A stretch of 8,927 bases of DNA from Treponema sp. (lineage in GTDB: Bacteria; Spirochaetota; Spirochaetia; Treponematales; Treponemataceae). The stretch lies in the NCBI GenBank assembly GCA_014804085.1, contig JAAVAM010000007.1:13363-22289 (forward strand), written 5' to 3'. Shown piece by piece: positions 1 through 4,886 of this stretch. Under the pieces are notes generated by a model. That model was not told the DNA's origin, made no database searches, and saw only the letters and a list, made by a program, of their open reading frames with translations. A program made the translations under genes and the position numbers. Position 1 is the stretch's first letter, and every line of letters starts with the position of its first letter.

Positions 1-19
1 GCGAACGGAAAAAAAGCCC

Positions 20-355
20 GCTCGACGTTGAGCGGACATTGCTTGATGTTGAGCAGACGTTGCTCGACGTTGAGCAGACATTGCTCGGCATTGAGCAGAC
101 ATTGCTCGACCTTGAGCGAACGTTGCTCGGCATTGAGCAAACGTTGCTCGGCATTGAGCAGACATTGCTCGGCATTGAGCAAGCGTTGCTCGATGTTGGG
201 CGGACATTGCTCGACGTTGAGCGAACGTTGCTCGATGTTGGGGAAATATTCCCCCACGTTGGGGAAATGTTCCCTCATGTCGGGGAGATGTTCCCCCACG
301 TTGGGGAAACGTTCTCCTATGTCGGGGAAACGTTCCCCGATGTTGGGGAAGCCTC
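20..355 (+). repeat. Tandem array of 16 palindromic 21-bp units (array 1)
   Basis: Sixteen contiguous 21-bp units begin at 20, 41, 62 and so on up to 335. Each unit is a short inverted repeat of 4 to 6 bp around a 6-nt centre such as GACGTT or GGCATT, followed by a 7-nt linker such as AGACATT or AAACGTT. Units 1-10 have stem GCTC/GAGC. Unit 11 is a hybrid (GCTC/GGGG). Units 12-16 have stem CCCC/GGGG. Most single-arm deviations stay paired as T.G on the plus strand: unit 2 GCTT/GAGC, unit 9 GCTC/GGGC, unit 13 CCCT/GGGG, unit 15 CTCC/GGGG. Because 21 is a multiple of three, two plus-strand frames stay open through the array, but neither has a family signature. I do not recognise the repeat. Confidence 0.95.
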
Positions 356-451
356 TGTCTCTGTTTGGTGGGATTCTCTGACAGTGGTGCGCAGGGATTG
401 GGGAACGGCGGTGAAAGGGCAACGTCTGAATGTACGCGGACAGAGTTAGAT

Positions 452-790
452 TTAGGTTTTTTCTTTTCTTTGCGAAAGTTTTTCTGCCAAATCAAGGACG
501 ACCGCGCAGTCAAATTCATCGAGCTTTTGGAACACGTCGTGTATTCTTTTCATTTTTGCCGACTGCGTTTTTTTCGGGTTTGCGTCCGTTTCTTTTCCGG
601 TCACTAGGAATTCAACGGAAACTCCGAGTGCCTGCGCGATTTTTACGGCCGATTCTATGTTCGGGAGATTTCCGTTCACCGTCAGATAATTCGCGATTGT
701 GTTTTTGCTCAGCCCCGTTTTTTGCGCAAGTTCCTTTATCTGCATGTCTTGATAATGCAACTCTTCTTTTAGATTTTCCCTGAATCCCAT
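452..790 (-). CDS. XRE-family helix-turn-helix transcriptional regulator
   Basis: The 112-residue product is a cytoplasmic DNA-binding regulator. Residues about 5-65 form a HTH_3/XRE domain: a helix around MQIKELAQKTGLS, the recognition-helix region SKNTIANYLTVNG (29-40), then LPNIESAVKIAQALGVSVEFL, the usual end of a Cro/C1-type domain. Residues 66-75 look like a linker and 78-108 a short amphipathic C-terminal helix that could mediate dimerisation; there is no protease or ligand domain. It is divergent from the secreted-protein/YccF pair, and the shared 137-bp gap carries palindromes CCGAATTCGG, so autoregulation and control of that pair is a natural inference. The ATG at 790 has no Shine-Dalgarno, but a -10-like TACGAT (802-797) ends 6 nt before it. 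The gene is AT-richer than the DNA to the right of position 2000. Confidence 0.9.
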   Translation of the reverse strand: MGFRENLKEELHYQDMQIKELAQKTGLSKNTIANYLTVNGNLPNIESAVKIAQALGVSVEFLVTGKETDANPKKTQSAKMKRIHDVFQKLDEFDCAVVLDLAEKLSQRKEKT

Positions 791-796
791 TGCTTT

Positions 797-802
797 ATCG
801 TA
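797..802 (-). promoter_or_regulatory. Candidate -10 box for the XRE gene (leaderless type)
   Basis: On the minus strand TACGAT occupies 802-797 and is followed by 6 nt and the ATG at 790, placing transcription start on or near the A of ATG. No good -35 is visible at 16-18 nt. The operator-like palindrome 804-813 lies immediately upstream, where RNA polymerase would sit. Confidence 0.45.
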
Positions 803-803
803 T

Positions 804-902
804 CCGAATTCGGTTTGCCGATAGTTGACATTTTCCGAATTCGGTTTATAATAACAGACAGACTGGATTCGGTTTTCTAAACGGAAACCTACTTGATTCG
901 GT
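804..902. promoter_or_regulatory. Four ATTCGGT operator-like boxes between divergent genes
   Basis: Perfect 10-bp palindromes CCGAATTCGG occur at 804-813 and 835-844. Each is part of a longer ATTCGGTTT box (808-816, 839-847). Two further boxes on the same strand, ATTCGGTTT at 867-875 and ATTCGGT at 896-902, lack the left half. Spacings are 31, 28 and 29 bp, close to three helical turns. The 835-844 palindrome lies within the -35/-10 spacer of the plus-strand promoter, and 804-813 lies just upstream of the candidate -10 of the XRE gene. The likely binder is the adjacent XRE protein; that is inference from position. Confidence 0.7.
825..852 (+). promoter_or_regulatory. Consensus sigma-70-type promoter for the 928-1992 pair
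   Basis: TTGACA (825-830) and TATAAT (847-852) are both exact consensus hexamers with a 16-nt spacer. The spacer contains the palindrome CCGAATTCGG, an arrangement typical of a repressed strong promoter. Predicted start is near 859, giving a leader of about 70 nt that contains two more ATTCGGT boxes. Confidence 0.85.
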
Positions 903-927
903 GAAAATATGCTGAGGAGTTATTGAG

Positions 928-1518
928 ATGACGTTCCAAAAAAGTGGACGCGCAGTCAGGATGATTGGCGCGGTTGGATTATTGGCAGTTTTTGCGTTTG
1001 GTTTTTCATGCCCAAAGGCAAGCGCAGAGCAAGTTGTGTCGGAAACGCATGCGCAATTTGAGTTTACCTACCCGTCACTAATTATGTATGCGGGGATTTC
1101 GTTCGGATTTTCGGGCAATTTTCCCAAAATGGCAGATTTTGTGAATCCCGATTTTCTGCAAGAAGTTGTTTTGCTAAAAGAGACGAAAAAAACGGCAAGG
1201 GGTTATGATGTTGTGTATGAATTCGCCCTTGGGGTGGGGACTTACGTGATTTCGTACAAAATCAACGAAAAAGAAAGATCAGTTTCATTCGACAGAATCC
1301 GCGCTTCAGTAGCCGGCGGGCAGAATGTTGACTTACGGTGTCCTGAGTTTTTGATGTCGAACAGTGACATGAGAGAACTTGGCAGATTTTACGGGTTTAT
1401 GAAGGAGACTTTCCCCGTCATTTTTAATGTGGAAAAAATGAACGCCGCAATAAACGATGTGCCTCCCATTTCTGAGCGGGAAGAACAAACTAGGACTTTT
1501 AGTTTTGGTGAAAACTGA
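928..1518 (+). CDS. Secreted protein of unknown function
   Basis: The product is 196 residues and I do not recognise a family. Residues 1-33 look like a Sec signal peptide: basic start (K5, R8, R11), hydrophobic core GAVGLLAVFAFGF, then either signal peptidase I cleavage after A33 (PKASA/EQ) or, less clearly, lipidation at C28 (FGFSC, a loose spirochaetal lipobox). The mature part alternates hydrophobic and polar residues (for example YDVVYEFALGVGTYVISYKI and KERSVSFDRIRASV), which suggests beta-strands. It ends in a charged tail rich in E and R. The start is supported by GAGGAG at 914-919, 8 nt before the ATG. It is the first gene after a consensus promoter with operator-like boxes and lies 24 nt before the yccF-like gene, so the two are probably cotranscribed. 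It is AT-richer than most of the window. Confidence 0.85.
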   Translation: MTFQKSGRAVRMIGAVGLLAVFAFGFSCPKASAEQVVSETHAQFEFTYPSLIMYAGISFGFSGNFPKMADFVNPDFLQEVVLLKETKKTARGYDVVYEFALGVGTYVISYKINEKERSVSFDRIRASVAGGQNVDLRCPEFLMSNSDMRELGRFYGFMKETFPVIFNVEKMNAAINDVPPISEREEQTRTFSFGEN

Positions 1519-1542
1519 AAAAAATATTTTGGAGGTGACAAA

Positions 1543-1992
1543 ATGGCATTGTTAAATCTTATTTGGTTTATCTTTGGAGGAGAAATTGTTGCGTTGATAT
1601 GGTTGCTTTTGGGGATCATATTCAGCATCACCATTATCGGCTTTCCGATTGGAAAGGCTTGTTTTCAATTGGCGAAACTGTCGGCGTTTCCGTTCGGAAA
1701 AGAAATTATTAAGGAAACCGAGCTGAAAGGTAGCGGCAACGTTTCCATGATAAGAAAAGTCGGCGGGGTGATTTTGAATATCATTTGGTTTCCGATAGGG
1801 CTTTTTCTTGCGGCGGTTTATGTGTGTCTTGCGATTGCTTCGTTCTGCACGATAATCGGAATTCCTGTGGGCGTTGTGCAGCTAAAGGTGGCGCGATTTG
1901 CGATTATGCCGATTGGGGCAAAATGCGTGAGTAAAAAGCAAGCCTACGCTTCGGCAGTGGCAAACGAATTGGAAAAACGCCAAAGCAAGTGA
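1543..1992 (+). CDS. yccF: YccF-family inner membrane protein
   Basis: The 149-residue product is an integral membrane protein of the YccF family (formerly DUF307), whose molecular role is not established. It has the family's internal two-fold pattern. Residues 1-35 contain LNLIWFIFGGEIVALIWLLLG and end IIGFPIGKACFQLAKLSAFPFGKE. Residues 72-127 repeat the plan: GGVILNIIWFPIGLFLAAVYVCLAI then CTIIGIPVGVVQLKVARFAIMPIG. The recurring IIGFP/IIGIP and FPFG/MPIG motifs match my memory of E. coli YccF, which has a similar length. The C-terminus (130-149) is charged. The start is fixed by GGAGGTGA at 1531-1538. Position suggests cotranscription with the upstream secreted protein under XRE control; a functional link between the two is not known. 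Confidence 0.9.
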   Translation: MALLNLIWFIFGGEIVALIWLLLGIIFSITIIGFPIGKACFQLAKLSAFPFGKEIIKETELKGSGNVSMIRKVGGVILNIIWFPIGLFLAAVYVCLAIASFCTIIGIPVGVVQLKVARFAIMPIGAKCVSKKQAYASAVANELEKRQSK

Positions 1993-2014
1993 CTGTGCGG
2001 GACGGCTTTGTGCC

Positions 2015-2043
2015 TTGACAAAACGGCGGTTCGGGCGTAGGGT
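2015..2043 (+). promoter_or_regulatory. Promoter of the 2050 gene, leaderless type
   Basis: Consensus -35 TTGACA at 2015-2020, 17-nt spacer, -10-like TAGGGT at 2038-2043 (first, second and last bases match consensus), then 6 nt and the ATG at 2050. Predicted transcription start coincides with the A of the start codon. Confidence 0.6.
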
Positions 2044-2049
2044 AAAGGC

Positions 2050-2574
2050 ATGGTGACGGTTATAAAACCTTTCCTTTCCCGCATCGTCGTCTGCCTGCTC
2101 GTCGCGCCGGCGTTCGCGCTGCACATCTACCGCCCCGAAAATAAATCGCCGCTCAACACTGTGCCGTGCCTTATCCGCGTGACCGACCTCGACGGGAACG
2201 ACGCGGCGGCGGCGGTTACGCACCTGTCGTACAATTGGTACTACGAGCTGCGGCATGTGGACTGGCGCGGCGAGCCGAAGCGGCAGAACACGTATTTTAA
2301 CGGCTGCTTTACCGGCGGCGTGGTGGTGCATCTGTTGACCAAGCCGGGCGTTTACCGTATTTCGGTATACACGCCCGCAGAATATCAGCAGGGACTCGGC
2401 GACGGGGAGCGGACGTGGGAATCAAACGCGTTCACGTATGACACGCGCAACAAGCCCAACGTGATTTTTGTCAGCCCCACGGCAAACGACAACGGATTTT
2501 TTTCCGGCGGCTGGCACATCGACCACCGCACACCCCGCTTCTGGCAGTACACCAAGCCGTACCGGGAATCTTGA
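2050..2574 (+). CDS. Small secreted protein of unknown function
   Basis: The product is 174 residues with no family I can name. Residues 1-23 form a plausible signal peptide: K6 and R11, hydrophobic stretch IVVCLLVAPAFA, predicted cleavage after AFA before LHIYRPE. The mature part is rich in aromatic residues and in short beta-strand-like runs, such as VTHLSYNWYYELRHVDW and PGVYRISVYTP, resembling an extracellular Ig-like or adhesive fold; that is only an impression. It contains C41 and C86, which could form a disulphide if exported. There is no convincing Shine-Dalgarno before ATG 2050 (only AAAGG one base away), but a promoter with -10 six bases upstream suggests a leaderless message. It is GC-rich, unlike the preceding pair, so it is probably a separate unit. 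Confidence 0.8.
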   Translation: MVTVIKPFLSRIVVCLLVAPAFALHIYRPENKSPLNTVPCLIRVTDLDGNDAAAAVTHLSYNWYYELRHVDWRGEPKRQNTYFNGCFTGGVVVHLLTKPGVYRISVYTPAEYQQGLGDGERTWESNAFTYDTRNKPNVIFVSPTANDNGFFSGGWHIDHRTPRFWQYTKPYRES

Positions 2575-2583
2575 GGGGAAAAC

Positions 2584-2691
2584 GTCGCAGCGCAATGCGC
2601 TGCTTACCGAGTTTTCTCCGAAAACTCGCATTGTGAAAAGCCTTTGCCTTGACAATTTTCCGAAGGGCAAAACAATATTCTCATCTGCGAC
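2584..2691 (+). repeat. Hairpin-rich non-coding stretch closed by a 7-bp inverted repeat
   Basis: Three consecutive hairpins are visible: 2587-2603 (GCAGCGCA/TGCGCTGC, 8 bp around one A), 2608-2628 (CGAGTTTTC/GAAAACTCG, 9 bp, loop TCC) and 2643-2671 (TTTGCCTT with AAGGGCAAA, one T.G pair). The ends GTCGCAG (2584-2590) and CTGCGAC (2685-2691) are complementary and could close the whole into a multibranch structure, competing with the first hairpin. No coding signal and no T-run terminator is seen. It abuts the dispersed element at 2692. Its nature (structured RNA, REP-like element or mRNA 3' end) is unknown. Confidence 0.6.
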
Positions 2692-2820
2692 AGCGGGTTC
2701 TTAGGGCAGTGCCCTAAGCCGTGCTGGGAAGGTGTGAGGGTTTGGGAGAGGGGAAACCCACGCTTCGGAAGTAGAGAGTTTCCCCTCTCCCAAATTGTTC
2801 CACCGCTTCCAAGCGGGAAG
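2692..2820 (+). repeat. Dispersed three-hairpin repeat, copy 1
   Basis: This 129-bp stretch recurs at 6814-6942 with roughly ten differences by eye. Hairpin A is CTTAGGGC/GCCCTAAG (2700-2718, loop AGT). Hairpin B is a perfect 17-bp stem, 2741-2757 with 2778-2794, around a 20-nt loop. Hairpin C is CCGCTT/AAGCGG (2803-2816). It ends 51 bp before the ATG of the TrpR-like gene. There is no transposase; it could be a MITE/REP-like element or a structured regulatory or RNA element. Confidence 0.9.
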
Positions 2821-2836
2821 AAAAAAACGCGACCAC

Positions 2837-2865
2837 TTTAAAAAAGACTGTGATTGTGCTACACT
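2837..2865 (+). promoter_or_regulatory. Promoter of the TrpR-like gene, leaderless type
   Basis: -35-like TTTAAA at 2837-2842, 17-nt spacer, extended -10 TGC-TACACT (TG at 2857-2858, hexamer 2860-2865), then 6 nt and ATG 2872. No Shine-Dalgarno is present, so the message is predicted to start at the AUG. Confidence 0.6.
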
Positions 2866-2871
2866 GTTTCT

Positions 2872-3183
2872 ATGGAACAGAACATTGCCACGGCGGAGCA
2901 GGACGAGCGGCTGGAAGAAGCGACGCGAGAGATCTGCAAGCTGCTTTCCGACCACCACGAGCCGGGCTTCATCTACGATTTTTTCTGCTGTCTCTTTACG
3001 CCCGCCGAACGCCGGGATTTTGCCATGCGCTGGCTTCTGGTGCGCGAGCTTGATTCCGGCACGACCCAGCGCGAGATTGCCCGCAAGTACGGCATGTCCC
3101 TGTGCAAGATTACCCGCGGCTCGCGCGAGCTGAAAAAGCCCGACAGCGCGTTCCGCCGCCTGCTCGACCTGACCAAGGACTGA
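2872..3183 (+). CDS. trpR: TrpR/YerC-superfamily transcriptional regulator, closest to TrpR
   Basis: The 103-residue product is a small all-helical DNA-binding protein. Residues 41-88 align with E. coli TrpR 42-90: FTPAERRDF with LTPDEREAL, and the HTH QREIARKYGMSLCKITRGSRELK with [23 protein letters not shown]. In TrpR the corepressor tryptophan is contacted by T44, R54, R84, G85 and S88; here T43, R53, R82 and G83 are kept but the S88 position is E86. The ITRGS motif argues for TrpR rather than the YerC/YecD branch, which carries a different sequence there. TrpR acts as a dimer repressing tryptophan synthesis or uptake genes, but no trp gene lies in the window, so the target and ligand are uncertain. 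I chose ATG 2872; an in-frame TTG at 2854 would lie inside the promoter. The tRNA-Pro promoter starts 17 bp after the stop. Confidence 0.85.
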   Translation: MEQNIATAEQDERLEEATREICKLLSDHHEPGFIYDFFCCLFTPAERRDFAMRWLLVRELDSGTTQREIARKYGMSLCKITRGSRELKKPDSAFRRLLDLTKD

Positions 3184-3200
3184 CCGCGCGGCAGGGTTCG

Positions 3201-3229
3201 TTGACAGAGGCGTGGTTTTTCTATATAGT
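3201..3229 (+). promoter_or_regulatory. Strong promoter for tRNA-Pro
   Basis: Consensus TTGACA at 3201-3206, exactly 17-nt spacer, TATAGT at 3224-3229. Predicted start at about 3236, a few bases before the mature tRNA 5' end at 3241. Confidence 0.9.
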
Positions 3230-3240
3230 CTGATACATAT

Positions 3241-3314
3241 CGGGCTATAGCGCAGCTGGTTAGCGTACTTGTCTGGGGGGCAAGGGGTCGCCGATTCGAA
3301 TTCGGCTAGCCCGA
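3241..3314 (+). tRNA. tRNA-Pro (anticodon GGG)
   Basis: The cloverleaf folds completely. The acceptor stem CGGGCTA (3241-3247) pairs perfectly with TAGCCCG (3307-3313), followed by discriminator A (3314). The D-arm is GCGC/GCGT around AGCTGGTTA. The anticodon stem CTTGT/GCAAG encloses loop CTGGGGG with anticodon GGG, reading CCC and CCU. The T-arm is GCCGA/TCGGC with loop TTCGAAT. A 5' C and GGG anticodon fit bacterial tRNA-Pro. CCA is not encoded and must be added enzymatically. Own promoter upstream, T-run terminator downstream. Confidence 0.97.
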
Positions 3315-3315
3315 C

Positions 3316-3332
3316 TTTTTTGCACGTCGTGC
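3316..3332 (+). terminator. T-run after tRNA-Pro with small palindrome
   Basis: Six T residues (3316-3321) follow the discriminator base directly, so the tRNA acceptor/T-arm could act as the terminator hairpin. A small palindrome GCACGTCGTGC (3322-3332) follows the T-run and is probably incidental. Confidence 0.4.
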
Positions 3333-3359
3333 GATTATCGGTTACAGGAGGATGCCGTT

Positions 3360-4073
3360 ATGGAAGAAGTTCGTACCGTCGGAAATTTTTCTGCGGATGA
3401 GAAGTCGCGCTTTATCGGGCGCACCTACGGGTGGATGGCGTTGGCTTTGTTCGTGAGCGCGGCGAGCGCGTTTGCCGTCGCGAGTTCGCAAACGATGCTC
3501 CGCCTCATTTTCGGGCATGGCATCGGCGGGTGGCTGTTGCTCGCCGTCGCGGAAATCGGCCTGGTTCTTTGGCTGACGGCCTCTATCCGCAAGATCAGCG
3601 TGGGCGCGGCAATGTTCGGCTTTATCGCATATGCCGTCCTCAACGGCGCGACGCTTTCCTCTATCTTTATCGTCTACAAGATTGATTCAATCGCCTCGGC
3701 GTTCTTTACGACGGCGTTGCTGTTCACGGTGATGAGCGTGTACGGCATGCGCACCAAAAGCGACCTGACTTCGCTCGGCCGCTACCTGATGATGGGGCTG
3801 ATCGGGGTGATCCTTGCGTCGCTCGTCGGCGGGATTATCTCGCTCGTCACCAAAACGCCGCTCAACATGCTGAACGTCCTCATTTCCGTGGCGACCGTGG
3901 TGATTTTTACCGGGCTGACCGCCTACGATTCGCAGAAAATCATGCGGACGGCGGCGTATGCCAACGGCAACGACGACTACCGGAAAGTGTCCATCCTTGC
4001 CGCGCTTGAGCTGTACCTCGACTTCATCAACCTCATGCTCGCAATCCTGCGCATTTTCGGCAAGCGGCGGTAG
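3360..4073 (+). CDS. Bax inhibitor-1 / YetJ-YccA family membrane protein
   Basis: The 237-residue product is a seven-helix membrane protein of the BI-1 (TMBIM) family. Bacterial members such as B. subtilis YetJ are pH-sensitive calcium leak channels; E. coli YccA modulates FtsH. After a soluble N-terminus (1-21), hydrophobic segments lie at about 24-42, 54-73, 80-105, 112-128, 142-163, 169-188 and 211-233. The family signatures are present: TAYDSQKI (188-194) and LELYLDFINLMLAILRIFG (216-234). D190 and D221 correspond to the di-aspartyl sensor pair D171/D195 of YetJ by motif match. The length is typical. The start is supported by AGGAGG (3346-3351), 8 nt before the ATG. Its stop lies only 2 bp from the stop of the converging methyltransferase gene. 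Family assignment is secure; the physiological substrate is not shown. Confidence 0.93.
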   Translation: MEEVRTVGNFSADEKSRFIGRTYGWMALALFVSAASAFAVASSQTMLRLIFGHGIGGWLLLAVAEIGLVLWLTASIRKISVGAAMFGFIAYAVLNGATLSSIFIVYKIDSIASAFFTTALLFTVMSVYGMRTKSDLTSLGRYLMMGLIGVILASLVGGIISLVTKTPLNMLNVLISVATVVIFTGLTAYDSQKIMRTAAYANGNDDYRKVSILAALELYLDFINLMLAILRIFGKRR

Positions 4074-4075
4074 GC

Positions 4076-4783
4076 TCACGCGGAAAGCAGAAAAATCGCG
4101 GGGATTTTTGCCAGGTCGGGCGGTGGAGACTTCTTCCACTGCCCGATTGTTTTTGTGGCGATGTATTCCTGCTCGGTGGTGATTCCGGCGGCGATGCACA
4201 GCTTTGTCTCCGCGCGGCAGGCGGCGATGATTGCCGCGATCAGCTGTGCGTTGCGGTAGGGCGTTTCAATGAAAACCTGCGTCTGCCGTTCCTTGTGGGC
4301 GCGGTTTTCCAGCTGGCGCAGTTTTCCCGCGCGCTCGTTCGGCTTGACGGGCAGGTAGCCGTTGAACGCAAAGTTCTGCCCGTTGCAGCCGCTTGCCATC
4401 AGCGCGAGCATGATTGACGACGGACCGACGAGCGGCACGACGGGCAAATGCTTCTGGTGGGCGAGCGCGACGGCGGCGGCACCGGGATCTGCCACGGCGG
4501 GACAGCCCGCTTCGGAAATCACGCCCATCGGCTGCCCGGCGGCGAGCGGGTCGAGCAGGTGCGCGAGCGATCTTTCGTCCGTGTGCTCGTTCAGCTCATG
4601 GAACGTGAGCGTGTCGATGTCGATTGCCGTATCGGCCTTGCGCAGGAACCGGCGGGCGGATCGGACGTTCTCCACGATAAAATGCTTGATGCGCACGATG
4701 ATGTCGTGGTTGTACGCGGGCAGCACGCGGTCAAGGCTCGTTTCGCCGAGCGGGACGGGGATAAGGTACAAGGCAGTTTCCAT
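4076..4783 (-). CDS. SAM-dependent methyltransferase, RsmI-related tetrapyrrole-methylase fold
   Basis: The 235-residue product belongs to the tetrapyrrole-methylase fold and resembles RsmI (16S rRNA C1402 2'-O-methyltransferase) but fits better a shorter paralogue family seen in Bacteroidetes and spirochaetes. Diagnostic stretches: LYLIPVPLGETSLDRVLPAY (6-24), FIVENVRSARRFL (35-47), the SAM-binding MGVISEAGCPAVADPG (86-101), VPLVGPSSIMLALMASG (116-132), FAFNGYLPVKPNER (138-151) and FIETPYRNAQL (171-181). RsmI has SDAGTP and GP in the equivalent places and an extra C-terminal domain that is missing here. I chose the ATG at 4783: the homologous start is METALYLIPV, and a -10 TATACT lies 6 nt upstream. 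An in-frame ATG at 4819 and a longer open frame to 5194 exist but lie over the promoter and the divergent gene. The methylated substrate is unknown. Confidence 0.88.
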   Translation of the reverse strand: METALYLIPVPLGETSLDRVLPAYNHDIIVRIKHFIVENVRSARRFLRKADTAIDIDTLTFHELNEHTDERSLAHLLDPLAAGQPMGVISEAGCPAVADPGAAAVALAHQKHLPVVPLVGPSSIMLALMASGCNGQNFAFNGYLPVKPNERAGKLRQLENRAHKERQTQVFIETPYRNAQLIAAIIAACRAETKLCIAAGITTEQEYIATKTIGQWKKSPPPDLAKIPAIFLLSA

Positions 4784-4789
4784 ACGCAC

Positions 4790-4818
4790 AGTATAGGCGG
4801 TCTGCCGGTTTTTTTCCA
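4790..4818 (-). promoter_or_regulatory. Promoter of the methyltransferase gene, leaderless type
   Basis: On the minus strand -35-like TGGAAA (4818-4813), 17-nt spacer, -10 TATACT (4795-4790), 6 nt, then ATG at 4783. No Shine-Dalgarno precedes the ATG. Predicted transcription start is on the start codon. Confidence 0.6.
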
Positions 4819-4847
4819 TACCGTTCCTAGCATATTTTTGCCGACTG

Positions 4848-4856
4848 TGATACCAT
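4848..4856 (+). promoter_or_regulatory. Extended -10 promoter for the TIM-barrel gene
   Basis: TGA-TACCAT: an extended -10 TG (4848-4849) and hexamer TACCAT (4851-4856). Only a poor -35 is seen at 17 nt (4828-4833). The predicted start near 4863 gives a leader of about 24 nt containing a strong Shine-Dalgarno. Confidence 0.45.
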
Positions 4857-4886
4857 ACGGAAGTGCCTGCGAGGCGAGGAGGTAGC

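Noticed and set aside
28..449. Two overlapping plus-strand open frames through array 1 with heptad-like repeats (LLGIEQT, LDVGRTL)
   Set aside because: A 21-bp period keeps any stop-free frame open; there is no Shine-Dalgarno or promoter, and unit changes follow stem pairing rather than protein conservation.
356..451. Possible terminator or gene between array 1 and the XRE gene
   Set aside because: I see no hairpin with T-run on the minus strand and no coding signal; nothing can be supported here.
2854..2871. TTG start adding six residues to the TrpR-like protein
   Set aside because: It lies within the extended -10 element and has no ribosome site; ATG 2872 fits the family length.
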